Positions 25,283 to 32,632 of a stretch of DNA of 32,632 bases are shown here, piece after piece. Source of the DNA: CAXTEJ01 sp964243295 (lineage in GTDB: Bacteria; Actinomycetota; Actinomycetes; Actinomycetales; Angustibacteraceae); the NCBI GenBank assembly GCA_964243295.1, contig CAXTEJ010000036.1:1-32632 (forward strand). The letters are read 5' to 3'. Both the position numbers and the translations under genes were made by a program. Below the pieces are notes generated by a model, which worked only from the letters and a program-made list of their open reading frames with translations, searched no databases and was not told the origin of the DNA. How positions within the stretch are numbered: the stretch's first letter is position 1; the number at the start of each line of letters is the position of its first letter.

Positions 25283-26317
25283 ATGTCCGAGGCAGCTGCG
25301 AGCAGTGAGGTACGGCTCGTCGGGCTGCCGTTGCTCATCCGCCGGCGCTACCTGGCCTACGCCGCTGACCTGCTGCGTGAGCTGACGCTGGTGCAGATCG
25401 GGTCGCAGCAGCACCTGGCCCCACCCGGGAGACTGGCAGAGCTGGCGGCCGCCATGGCCACGACGGACACCGCGTTGATGGCGGCACCGACTGCGGCGAT
25501 GGCCGCCGCCGAAGCAGCCGGAGAGCTCACGTGCGACGTCCGCTACGTGATCCCTGCAGGCGCGCGACCCTTCATCGCGGAGCTGGGTGCCCGGCTGGCT
25601 GAGGCGGAGGAGTACTGCCGCGGCGGGGGTCACCTGCTGACCCTGCCCCCGCCGGTGGAGCTGTCGGCGTACCGGGAGTGGATCTTCGGTGAGCTCCTTG
25701 CCCAGCTCGACGGCGAACCGCCGCGCCCCTGGGTGTCCTCACCTGGCGACCAGGACCCACCGGGGGTCGGTGGGCGGCACTGGGACAGCGGCGTGCCGGC
25801 ACCGTCCCGATCGGCGGTGAGCCCAGCCCCTCGCCTCACTGGGGGCGACGGCGGGCTCAGCCACGCAGCTGGCGCGTCATCCTCGCTTCGGCTGGAGCCC
25901 ACGCCGGCAGCAGCACGGCAAGCCCGCGGGTACGTCGTCCGCGCCCTGGCCGCGTTGGGGGCATCGCTCCCGGTGCAGGACGACGCGGCGCTGGCGACCT
26001 CGGAGCTGGTGACCAATGCCGTCCTGCACGCCCGCACACCCATCGACGTGGCAGTCGCGGCCGTGGGGGCCGAGACCGTGCGGGTCACGGTCAGCGACGC
26101 CTCGCACCTCCCGATCGCCATGCCCCAGCGCAGCACTGCGGCCACCGGCCGGGGGCTTCACCTGGTGCAGAGCGTGACGTCGGCCTTCGGCATCGACCAG
26201 CTGGGCGGCGCCCAGGCCCCGGGCAAGCGGGTGTGGTTCGAGGTCAGCGAGCCGACCAGCCCTGCAGCACTGTCCGACATCGCACCGACGCCGACATCGG
26301 AGCGGGAGTCGGCGTGA
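25283..26317 (+). CDS. RsbW-like ATP-binding regulator (anti-sigma-type HATPase) with unknown N-terminal domain
   Basis: It has 344 residues. The C-terminal third (about 205-325) is a GHKL ATPase of the SpoIIAB/RsbW type: N-box ATSELVTNAVLHA, G1-like TVSDASHLPI and G2-like GRGLHLVQSVTSAFG. Such proteins bind or phosphorylate STAS anti-anti-sigma factors and sequester sigma-B-type sigma factors. The first 145 or so residues (LVGLPLLIRRRYLAYAADLL onward) form a helical domain I do not recognise; residues about 145-200 are a Pro/Gly/Ser-rich linker. The stop codon overlaps the GTG of the downstream PP2C phosphatase gene (GTGA), so the pair is translationally coupled, which strongly supports a partner-switch role. 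No STAS or sigma gene is in the window. The linker region shows more mixed codon use than its neighbours. Confidence 0.88.
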   Translation: MSEAAASSEVRLVGLPLLIRRRYLAYAADLLRELTLVQIGSQQHLAPPGRLAELAAAMATTDTALMAAPTAAMAAAEAAGELTCDVRYVIPAGARPFIAELGARLAEAEEYCRGGGHLLTLPPPVELSAYREWIFGELLAQLDGEPPRPWVSSPGDQDPPGVGGRHWDSGVPAPSRSAVSPAPRLTGGDGGLSHAAGASSSLRLEPTPAAARQARGYVVRALAALGASLPVQDDAALATSELVTNAVLHARTPIDVAVAAVGAETVRVTVSDASHLPIAMPQRSTAATGRGLHLVQSVTSAFGIDQLGGAQAPGKRVWFEVSEPTSPAALSDIAPTPTSERESA

Positions 26318-28194
26318 CGGTCACCGGGGGAGCGCACGACGTGCCAGCGGACGACGAGCCGGCGGATCCGCTGGCGGTGGACTCGGTGCTGGTGGACTTC
26401 GCCGCGCTGTTCGCCGGGCAGCCGACGGCCTACCTCGTGATGTCGGTCGAGCTGGTGATCCTGGAGGTGAACGAGGCGTACCTGCGGTTGCTGGGTCGCA
26501 CGCGCGGTGAGCTGGTGGGCCGGCCGGTGTTCGAGGCGTTCCCACCGGAGCCCGCCTCGCTGGACGCCCAGGGACGCAACCCGCTGCAGCTGTCGTTCGA
26601 GCGGGTGCGTGACACGGGCCGTACCGACACCATGCCGCTGCTGCAGTACGACGTGCGCGACGGGACCACCGGCCAGGTCGAGCAGCGGTTCTGGTCGCTG
26701 GTCCACTCCGCTGTGCTGGATCGACAGGGTCGCCCGAAGCTGGTGCTGCAGCGGGTGGAGGACGTCACGGACTACATGCGGGAGCAGGAGGGAGAGCGCC
26801 GCCGGGGGCGGGACTGGCGTCGCCGCGCCGAGGTGGTGGAGGCCGACTTGTACGTGCGGGCGCAGGAGCTCCGGGCGGCGCTGCAGTCCCAGGAGACGGC
26901 GTCGCGCCGGCTGGCCGCGCTGGCGCAGGCGGCGTTGCAGCTGGCGGCGGCGGAGTCGGTCGAGGAGCTCGTCGACAAGGTCGTCGTGGCCGGCCTGAGC
27001 GCGCTGGGCGCCGACGGCGGGGCGGTGGCCGTCCGCGACGACTCACGCGCTCTGGTGCGCCTGATGTTCACCGACTCCCTCGGAGCGCGTACGCAGCAGG
27101 AGTACTCCGAGCTGCCCCTGGAGAGCGACCTGCCGTCGTCGTGGGCGGCGCGCACGGGCGAGCTGGTGGCGCTGCCGGACCGGCGAGCCGGGCTGGCGTG
27201 GTCGGCGGCGATGGCCGGGGTGTACGAGGTGACCGGCAAGCAGGCCTGGGCGGCGCTGCCGCTGCGGGTCGGGGACCAGCTGCTGGGTTCGCTGACGGCT
27301 TCCTGGGCCGAGCCGCACGAGTTCGCCCCGGACGAGGTCGCTCTGCTGAGCGCCTTCGCCGCGCAGTGCGCGCAAGCGCTGGGCCGGCTGCAGCTGCGGG
27401 AGGTCGAGCAGCAGGCGGCGGTGGCCTCCCGGCAGATGTCGGAGGCGCTGCAGCGCAGCCTGCTGACCGACCCGCCTCCCAACGACCACGTGGAGATCGC
27501 GGTGCGGTACCGGCCGGCGGCCGCGCAGGTGCAGGTCGGCGGGGACTGGTACGACGCGTTCGTCAACGACGGCGGCGCGACCTGTCTGGTGGTCGGGGAC
27601 GTCACCGGTCATGACCGGCAGGCCGCCGCGGTGATGGGCCAGATCCGCAACCTGCTGCGGGGGCTCGCGCACACCCTGGGCGATCCGCCCGGGCGGGTCA
27701 TGTCCTCCGTCGACAGGGCGATGCACGACCTGCGGGTGGGGGCGCTGGCCACGGCCGTCCTCGCAGTCGTGGAGCAGACTCCGGACCAGCGCGCAGCTGG
27801 GCTGCGGACGCTGCGCTGGACGAACGCCGGGCACCTGCCGCCGCTGCTGATCGGGCCGGACGGGTCCAGTCGGCTGCTGGTCAGCGATCCCGACCTGCTG
27901 CTGGGCGTGGATCCTTCGACCGAGCGGGCGGACCACACCATCGAGCTGCAGCCCGGCTCGATGGTCGTGCTGTACACCGACGGGCTGGTGGAGCGCCGCG
28001 GCGTGAGCATCGACGAGGGTCTCACCTGGCTGCTGGCGGCGACGGGCGGCCGGTCGGACCTGACCCCCGACCAGGTGTGCGACCTGCTGCTCGAGGCCGT
28101 CGGCACCACCGTCGAGGACGACATCGCCCTGCTGGCCCTCCGCGCCCACCCGAAGGGGCAGCCCCAGCCGAAGCGCTCGACCTCACCGACGTGA
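26314..28194 (+). CDS. PAS-GAF-SpoIIE serine phosphatase (RsbU-like)
   Basis: It has 626 residues, is cytosolic and has no membrane helix. A PAS domain (about 20-150, FAALFAGQPTAYLVM, NEAYLRLLGRTRGELVGRPVFEAFPP) is followed by a coiled coil (about 160-200), a GAF domain (about 205-365) and a PP2C/SpoIIE phosphatase (about 370-620). Metal-binding motifs are complete: GGDWYDAF, VVGDVTGHD, LYTDGLVE and DDIALLAL. Family knowledge: such enzymes dephosphorylate STAS anti-anti-sigma factors in response to a sensed signal. The GTG at 26314 is chosen because it lies in the upstream stop codon and has GGGAG about 6 nt upstream. It is convergent with the sugar dehydrogenase gene (9 bp between stops). 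The ligand of PAS/GAF is unknown. Confidence 0.93.
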   Translation: MTVTGGAHDVPADDEPADPLAVDSVLVDFAALFAGQPTAYLVMSVELVILEVNEAYLRLLGRTRGELVGRPVFEAFPPEPASLDAQGRNPLQLSFERVRDTGRTDTMPLLQYDVRDGTTGQVEQRFWSLVHSAVLDRQGRPKLVLQRVEDVTDYMREQEGERRRGRDWRRRAEVVEADLYVRAQELRAALQSQETASRRLAALAQAALQLAAAESVEELVDKVVVAGLSALGADGGAVAVRDDSRALVRLMFTDSLGARTQQEYSELPLESDLPSSWAARTGELVALPDRRAGLAWSAAMAGVYEVTGKQAWAALPLRVGDQLLGSLTASWAEPHEFAPDEVALLSAFAAQCAQALGRLQLREVEQQAAVASRQMSEALQRSLLTDPPPNDHVEIAVRYRPAAAQVQVGGDWYDAFVNDGGATCLVVGDVTGHDRQAAAVMGQIRNLLRGLAHTLGDPPGRVMSSVDRAMHDLRVGALATAVLAVVEQTPDQRAAGLRTLRWTNAGHLPPLLIGPDGSSRLLVSDPDLLLGVDPSTERADHTIELQPGSMVVLYTDGLVERRGVSIDEGLTWLLAATGGRSDLTPDQVCDLLLEAVGTTVEDDIALLALRAHPKGQPQPKRSTSPT

Positions 28195-28203
28195 CGCCCG
28201 GCC

Positions 28204-29457
28204 TCAGGCCACGCGCACCCGCACCATCTGGTCCGAACCGTCCTCGCCGCCGCGCGAGGCGTTGTCGGTCAGCACCAGCAGGCTCCCGTCGGGCTGCACC
28301 TCGACCGCGCGCACGCGCCCGACCTCGCCCTGCAGCAGGGCACGTGGCTCCTGCACGGTCCCCGGCGCCGGCCCGAGCGGCACCTGCCACAGCCGCTGGC
28401 CGCGCAGCGCGGCCATCCACACCGACCCGAGGCCGACGGCGATGCCGCTCGGCGAGGCCTCGGACGTCGGCCACACCCGAAGCGGGGCTGTGAACCCGTC
28501 CGCTCGGTCGCCGTCGTCACCCATGCCCTCGACCACGGGCCAGCCGTAGTTGCGGCCCGGCGCGATGAGGTTGAGCTCGTCCCAGGTGTTCTGCCCGAAC
28601 TCGCTGGCGTACATGCGGCCGTCGGCGTCCCAGCCCAGGCCCTGCACGTTGCGGTGGCCGAGCGACCACACCGGCGACCCGGGGAAGGGGTTGCCGGGCG
28701 CGGGATCGCCGTCGCGGGTGATCCGCAGGATCTTGCCGCCCAGGTTCTCCCGGTCCTGCGCACGGCCGGTCTGCCCCGCGTCGCCGGTGCCGACGTACAG
28801 GAAGCCGTCGGGGCCGAGCGCGATGCGGCCGCCGTTGTGGATGCCTGCCTTGCCGATGCCGTCCAGCAGCACCCGCGGCTCGCCGAGCCTGCCGTCGCGG
28901 TAGTCCATCGCCACCACCCGGTTGTCGTCGGCGGAGGTCAGGTAGGCGTAGAGGACGCCGGGCTGCGCCGGGTCGATCGCGAGGCCCAGCAGGCCGCCCT
29001 CGCCGCCGGGCTCGACGCCTGCGACCCGGCCGTCGTCACCGGTGCCGGGGACGTCGGTGCGCGTGCCGTCGGCGGCGATGCGCACGACCCTCGCCTCGTC
29101 GCGCAGCGAGACCAGGTGGGAGCCGTCGGGCAGCCGCGCGAGCCCCCACGGCGTCGTCAGCCCGTCGCTCACGACCTGCGTGCCCACGACCTCGCCGCGC
29201 GGCACCGGCGCGACCCCTGCTGGGGTGCGCGTGGGTGTGGCGGACGGCGTGACCGTCGGGCTCGGCGTGAGCGACGCCGACGCCGAGGTCGACGCGGAGG
29301 CCGACGCGGAGGTCGACGCGGACGCCGACCCCGTCGCCGACGTGTCCGGTGTCGCGACGCCGGACGTGGTCGCGTCCGAGCACGCGGCCACCAGCAGGAC
29401 GGTGACGGCGGCGGTCGCGGCCGCGCGGCGCACGGGACGGGCGGGGTGGGAGCGCAT
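28204..29457 (-). CDS. PQQ-dependent sugar dehydrogenase-like lipoprotein (GSDH/sorbosone dehydrogenase family)
   Basis: It is a 417-residue secreted beta-propeller. The N-terminal signal has an Arg-rich start, a hydrophobic core and the lipobox VLLVAAC with lipidated C26. Residues about 27-80 are a Ser/Ala/Thr then Pro/Thr-rich linker that probably spans the cell wall. The propeller contains TPWGLARLPDG, GGEGGLLGLAIDP, the catalytic-type H207 in AGIHNGGRIALGPDG, the calcium/PQQ-region GDAGQTGRAQDRENLGGKILRI, and GHRNVQGLGWD. By family it oxidises aldose sugars with PQQ. No PQQ biosynthesis gene is visible, so the cofactor would be scavenged or the activity may differ. It is divergent from the hydroxyacid dehydrogenase gene. 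Confidence 0.9.
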   Translation of the reverse strand: MRSHPARPVRRAAATAAVTVLLVAACSDATTSGVATPDTSATGSASASTSASASASTSASASLTPSPTVTPSATPTRTPAGVAPVPRGEVVGTQVVSDGLTTPWGLARLPDGSHLVSLRDEARVVRIAADGTRTDVPGTGDDGRVAGVEPGGEGGLLGLAIDPAQPGVLYAYLTSADDNRVVAMDYRDGRLGEPRVLLDGIGKAGIHNGGRIALGPDGFLYVGTGDAGQTGRAQDRENLGGKILRITRDGDPAPGNPFPGSPVWSLGHRNVQGLGWDADGRMYASEFGQNTWDELNLIAPGRNYGWPVVEGMGDDGDRADGFTAPLRVWPTSEASPSGIAVGLGSVWMAALRGQRLWQVPLGPAPGTVQEPRALLQGEVGRVRAVEVQPDGSLLVLTDNASRGGEDGSDQMVRVRVA

Positions 29458-29537
29458 GCACCAGTCTCACCCGGGCGGGCCCGGCCCGGCGCGGCGGTGA
29501 CGCGGCTGACCGCCGTCCCGGTCGCGGTCGCGGTCGA

Positions 29538-29549
29538 TAGCGTGGCCGC
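29538..29549 (+). promoter_or_regulatory. Leaderless -10 of the hydroxyacid dehydrogenase gene
   Basis: TAGCGT (29538-29543), 6 nt, then the GTG at 29550. The hexamer is the same as the one before glgE. Confidence 0.6.
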
Positions 29550-30530
29550 GTGATTGACGAGCGAGCGCGCGAAAACGCGCCCCACCTGGTGACCGTGCCC
29601 CAGCCCGACCTGCTGGCGCCGCTCCGCGCGCCCGACGGGGTCGAGGCGGTCGAGGTGGTGCTGTGGGACATGCGGCAGCCGCTCGGCCGCGAGGACGAGG
29701 TGTCGGTCGTCGTCCTGCCGCAGTTCGGCGGGTACGACCCGTCCCGGCTCGCCGACCTGCCGCGGCTGCGGCTGGTGCAGACGCTGTCGGCCGGGTTCGA
29801 GCACGTGCGTCCCCACCTGCCCGACGGCGTGGCGCTCGCCAACGCGGTGGGGGTGCACGACGCGTCGACGTCCGAGCTGGCCGTGGCGCTGATGCTCGCG
29901 TCGCTGCGCGGCATCCCGGACTACGTGACGGCGCAGGCCGCGCACGAGTGGCGGCAGGACCGGCGGCGCTCGCTCGCCGACCGCCGCGTGCTCGTCGTCG
30001 GCTACGGCGGGATCGGCAGGGCGGTCGCGGCGCGGCTGCTGCCGTTCGAGACCGAGGTCACCGCGGTGGCCTCGCGCGCCCGCGACGCCGGCCCGGACGG
30101 GCTGGCCGTGCACGGCGTCGACGAGCTGCCGGCGCTGCTGCCGCACCACGACGTCGTCGTCCTCACCGTGCCGCTCACCGAGGGCACGCGCGGGCTGGTC
30201 GACGCGGCGTTCCTCGCGGCCATGCCGGACGGCGCCCTGCTGGTCAACGTCGCCCGCGGCGGGGTCGTCGACACCGGCGCGCTGCTCGCCGAGCTCACCA
30301 CCGGTCGGCTGCTCGCGGCGCTCGACGTCACCGACCCCGAGCCGCTGCCGGCCGGCCACCCGCTGTGGTCGGCGCCGGGCGTGCTCATCAGCCCGCACGT
30401 CGGCGGCGGCACGACCGCCTTCGAGCCGCGGGCGGTCGCGATGCTGCAGGGGCTGCTCGACCGCCTGGCCGGCGGCCGCTCACCGGCGGGCGTCGTCGTC
30501 GCGAGCGGCTGGACGTCGGCACGCACCTGA
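29550..30530 (+). CDS. D-isomer-specific 2-hydroxyacid dehydrogenase
   Basis: This NAD(P)-dependent oxidoreductase interconverts a 2-oxoacid and a D-2-hydroxyacid; the substrate cannot be assigned. It has 326 residues. The Rossmann motif GYGGIG starts at residue 151. Catalytic R236 is in NVARGGVVDTGAL, the acid in DVTDPEPLPAGHPLW, and the histidine in SPHVGGGTTAF. LVQTLSAGFEHV is the substrate-side loop. The GTG start is fixed by the upstream TAGCGT at 6 nt. It lies 39 bp before ilvD, which has its own -10. It is not SerA: there is no C-terminal ACT domain. Confidence 0.92.
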   Translation: MIDERARENAPHLVTVPQPDLLAPLRAPDGVEAVEVVLWDMRQPLGREDEVSVVVLPQFGGYDPSRLADLPRLRLVQTLSAGFEHVRPHLPDGVALANAVGVHDASTSELAVALMLASLRGIPDYVTAQAAHEWRQDRRRSLADRRVLVVGYGGIGRAVAARLLPFETEVTAVASRARDAGPDGLAVHGVDELPALLPHHDVVVLTVPLTEGTRGLVDAAFLAAMPDGALLVNVARGGVVDTGALLAELTTGRLLAALDVTDPEPLPAGHPLWSAPGVLISPHVGGGTTAFEPRAVAMLQGLLDRLAGGRSPAGVVVASGWTSART

Positions 30531-30556
30531 CCGCGGGGGCGCGTGCGGCCGCCGCC

Positions 30557-30569
30557 TAGGATCGAGACC
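30557..30569 (+). promoter_or_regulatory. Leaderless -10 of ilvD
   Basis: TAGGAT (30557-30562), 7 nt (CGAGACC), then the ATG at 30570. It differs from the gatC promoter by one base over the 13 bp. Confidence 0.65.
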
Positions 30570-32279
30570 ATGAGCGTCGACCAGCCCACCCGTCCCGACA
30601 TCAAGCCGCGCAGCCGGGACGTCACGGACGGGCTGGAGAAGACCGCCTCGCGCGGCATGCTGCGGGCCGTCGGCATGGGCGACGACGACTGGGTCAAGCC
30701 GCAGATAGGCGTCGCCAGCAGCTGGAACGAGATCACCCCGTGCAACCTGTCGCTGCAGCGGCTGGCGCAGGCGGTCAAGGAGGGCGTGCACGGCGCCCAG
30801 GGCTTCCCGCTGGAGTTCGGCACGATCTCGGTGTCGGACGGCATCTCGATGGGCCACGAGGGCATGCACTACTCGCTGGTCAGCCGCGAGATCATCGCCG
30901 ACAGCGTCGAGACCGTCATGCAGGCCGAGCGCCTCGACGGGTCGGTGCTGCTGGCCGGTTGCGACAAGTCGCTGCCGGGCATGCTCATGGCCGCCGCCCG
31001 CCTCGACCTCGCGTCGGTGTTCCTGTACGCCGGCTCGATCCTGCCCGGCATCGCGAAGATGTCGGACGGCAGCGAGCGCGAGGTCACGATCATCGACGCC
31101 TTCGAGGCGGTCGGCGCGTGCGCGCGCGGGCTGATCTCACGGGCCGACGTCGACGCCATCGAGCGCGCGATCTGCCCGGGGGAGGGCGCCTGCGGCGGCA
31201 TGTACACCGCCAACACCATGGCCAGCGCCGCCGAGGCGCTCGGCATGTCGCTGCCCGGCAGCGCCGCCCCGCCCGCCACCGACCGCCGCCGCGACGGCTA
31301 CGCGCGCAGGTCCGGCGAGGCGGTCGTCGAGCTGCTGCGCCAGGGCATCACCGCCCGCCAGATCCTCACGCGCGAGGCGTTCGAGAACGCGATCGCCGTC
31401 GTCATGGCCTTGGGCGGCTCGACCAACGCCGTCCTCCACCTGCTCGCCATCGCCCACGAGGCCGAGGTCGAGCTGACCCTCGCCGACTTCAGCCGCATCG
31501 GCGCCCGCGTGCCCCACCTCGCCGACGTCAAGCCGTTCGGCCGCTACGTCATGACCGACGTCGACCGCGTCGGCGGCGTCCCGGTCGTCATGCGGGCCCT
31601 GCTCGACGCCGGGCTCATGCACGGCGACGCGCTGACCGTCACCGGCCGCACGCTCGCCGAGAACCTCGAGAAGATCGCCCCGCCGGACGTCGACGGCAAG
31701 GTGCTGCGCGCCATGGGCGCGCCGATCCACCGCACCGGCGGCCTGACGATCCTGCACGGGTCGCTGGCCCCCGAGGGTGCCGTGGTGAAGTCGGCCGGCT
31801 TCGACGACGACGTCTTCGAGGGCACCGCCCGCGTCTTCGACGGCGAGCGCGCCGCGATGGACGCCGTCGCCGACGGCACGCTCGCCGCAGGCGACGTGTG
31901 CGTCATCCGCTACGAGGGCCCCAAGGGGGGCCCGGGCATGCGGGAGATGCTCGCGGTCACCGGCGCGATCAAGGGGGCCGGCCTCGGCAAGGACGTGCTG
32001 CTGCTGACCGACGGCCGCTTCAGCGGCGGCACCACCGGCCTGTGCGTCGGTCACGTCGCCCCGGAGGCGGTCGACGCCGGCCCCATCGCGTTCGTCCGCG
32101 ACGGCGACCGCATCCGCCTCGACGTCGCGAGCGGCGACCTGGACCTGCTGGTCGACGAGGCCGAGCTGGCGACCCGCCGCGAGGGATGGGCGCCGCCCGC
32201 GCCCAAGCACGCGCGCGGCGTCCTCGCGAAGTACGCCCGGCTCGTCGGCTCGGCGGCCTCGGGAGCGGTCTGCGACTAG
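30570..32279 (+). CDS. ilvD: Dihydroxy-acid dehydratase IlvD
   Basis: It converts 2,3-dihydroxy-isovalerate and 2,3-dihydroxy-3-methylvalerate to the 2-oxo acids of valine and isoleucine synthesis. It has 569 residues, normal for the family. Fe-S cluster cysteines are C58 (NEITPCN), C131 (AGCDKSLPGM) and C208 (EGACGGMYTANTM), a pattern consistent with the [2Fe-2S] type. Other signatures are SVSDGISMGHEGM and the C-terminal TDGRFSGGTTGLCVGHVAPE. The ATG is chosen from the TAGGAT at 7 nt. It is followed by a strong hairpin. Confidence 0.97.
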   Translation: MSVDQPTRPDIKPRSRDVTDGLEKTASRGMLRAVGMGDDDWVKPQIGVASSWNEITPCNLSLQRLAQAVKEGVHGAQGFPLEFGTISVSDGISMGHEGMHYSLVSREIIADSVETVMQAERLDGSVLLAGCDKSLPGMLMAAARLDLASVFLYAGSILPGIAKMSDGSEREVTIIDAFEAVGACARGLISRADVDAIERAICPGEGACGGMYTANTMASAAEALGMSLPGSAAPPATDRRRDGYARRSGEAVVELLRQGITARQILTREAFENAIAVVMALGGSTNAVLHLLAIAHEAEVELTLADFSRIGARVPHLADVKPFGRYVMTDVDRVGGVPVVMRALLDAGLMHGDALTVTGRTLAENLEKIAPPDVDGKVLRAMGAPIHRTGGLTILHGSLAPEGAVVKSAGFDDDVFEGTARVFDGERAAMDAVADGTLAAGDVCVIRYEGPKGGPGMREMLAVTGAIKGAGLGKDVLLLTDGRFSGGTTGLCVGHVAPEAVDAGPIAFVRDGDRIRLDVASGDLDLLVDEAELATRREGWAPPAPKHARGVLAKYARLVGSAASGAVCD

Positions 32280-32284
32280 CGGCA

Positions 32285-32318
32285 CCAGGCCCGCACCGGC
32301 GCGTCGGCGCCGGGCTGG
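32285..32318 (+). terminator. Hairpin terminator after ilvD
   Basis: CCGGCGC-GTCG-GCGCCGG (32296-32313) is a perfect 7-bp stem with a tetraloop. It is extended by an imperfect outer arm (CCAGGCCCG against CGGGCTGG). It lies 16 bp after the ilvD stop and has no T-tract. Confidence 0.65.
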
Positions 32319-32340
32319 CACCCCCGGGACCATGATCGGC

Positions 32341-32352
32341 AACACTGGCCGC
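32341..32352 (+). promoter_or_regulatory. Putative leaderless -10 of the right-edge gene
   Basis: AACACT (32341-32346), 6 nt, then GTG 32353. It is a weak match (A2 and T6) but has the same spacing as the others. Confidence 0.4.
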
Positions 32353-32632
32353 GTGCGAGCAGCTGCGGGCCCTGCGACCGCTCGGCCCCCGGCTTCGGCG
32401 CTGCGGCCGGCTCTCGCCGGCGCCGTCGGCTGCGTGGTCGCCGCCCTGCTCGTGCCGCCGCTGCGACCGGTCCTCGTCCCGCTCACCGCGCTCGCGGCAG
32501 CAGCCGCGGCCCTGGTGCTGCGCCCCCGGCTGCGCGGCATCGACCGCGCCGGCTGGTTGCTCGCCGGCGCCGGCCAGGTGGTGCTCGCGGTGGTCGCCGT
32601 CGTGGCCGGGAGCACAGCGGGCGCCCCCGACC
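32353..32632 (+). CDS. Membrane protein, N-terminal fragment (possibly a c-di-GMP or other sensor protein)
   Basis: 93 codons are open to the right edge. The start VRAAAGPATARPP is followed by three likely membrane helices (about 18-35, 38-55 and 67-88). The pattern of two helices, a short Arg-rich loop, a Gly/Leu-rich third helix and an AGSTAGAPD turn resembles the first three helices of the GGDEF-EAL protein at 22881 (…VAGAVGEAGAGYPTTGD). A similar sensor domain is therefore an inference. The product cannot be named from the fragment. Confidence 0.6.
   Translation, partial: MRAAAGPATARPPASALRPALAGAVGCVVAALLVPPLRPVLVPLTALAAAAAALVLRPRLRGIDRAGWLLAGAGQVVLAVVAVVAGSTAGAPD

Noticed and set aside
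28200..28210. GGCCTCAGGCC as a bidirectional terminator between the phosphatase and the sugar dehydrogenase
   Set aside because: The palindrome leaves a one-base loop and overlaps the dehydrogenase stop codon, so the possible stem is only about 3 bp; too weak to call.
29440..29480. A leaderless -10 (GAGACT) for the sugar dehydrogenase gene on the minus strand
   Set aside because: The hexamer lies 5 nt from the ATG, outside the 6-7 nt rule, and lacks the leading T; not strong enough to annotate.

Overview
This is a very GC-rich (well over 70% by eye) chromosomal segment of an actinobacterium. The evidence is extreme third-position GC, many GTG starts, the GlgE/TreS maltosyltransferase pathway, and a housekeeping gene order that matches the mycobacterial fixA-fixB / iscS-trmU / Rv3015c-ligA-gatC-gatA-gatB neighbourhood. 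A chemotaxis receptor implies a motile lineage. I cannot fix the genus; motile relatives of Kineosporia/Angustibacter type are only a guess. Gene density is about 95%. No gene-free stretch exceeds 300 bases; the longest (9754-10021) is described below. I saw no rRNA, tRNA, CRISPR array, prophage or insertion sequence.

Layout. (1) 1-9753, storage-glucan and trehalose metabolism: treS (cut by the left edge) and glgE form a leftward operon; glgP is divergent from glgE across 75 bp; an orphan methyl-accepting chemotaxis receptor follows; glgX lies leftward. (2) 9742-9951, a 29-bp tandem repeat that abuts and enters the glgX start and is interrupted by a 100-N assembly gap. (3) 10022-13163: a YbjN-like protein, an enoyl-CoA hydratase and etfB-etfA. 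(4) 13225-15515: a cysteine desulfurase translationally coupled to mnmA (tRNA 2-thiolation). (5) 15546-22825: a beta-carbonic anhydrase, a MetE-C-like protein, ligA, then gatC-gatA-gatB (Glu-tRNA(Gln)/Asp-tRNA(Asn) amidotransferase). (6) 22881-28194, signalling: a membrane GGDEF-EAL protein, then an RsbW-like ATPase coupled to a PAS-GAF-SpoIIE phosphatase. (7) 28204-32632: a lipoprotein sugar dehydrogenase (leftward), a D-2-hydroxyacid dehydrogenase, ilvD, and the start of a membrane protein cut by the right edge.

Two things stand out. First, about a dozen genes begin exactly 6-7 nt after a TANNNT-like -10 hexamer, so much of this region is probably transcribed as leaderless mRNA, and the spacing can be used to choose start codons. 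Second, each 29-bp unit in front of glgX carries a GGTGA Shine-Dalgarno-like core, an ATG seven bases later and a ten-codon mini-ORF (MTPRLPVTAR) whose stop overlaps the next unit's start as ATGA. The last link of the chain is the glgX start itself. This looks like an undescribed variable-number minicistron leader; its true copy number is hidden by the assembly gap.
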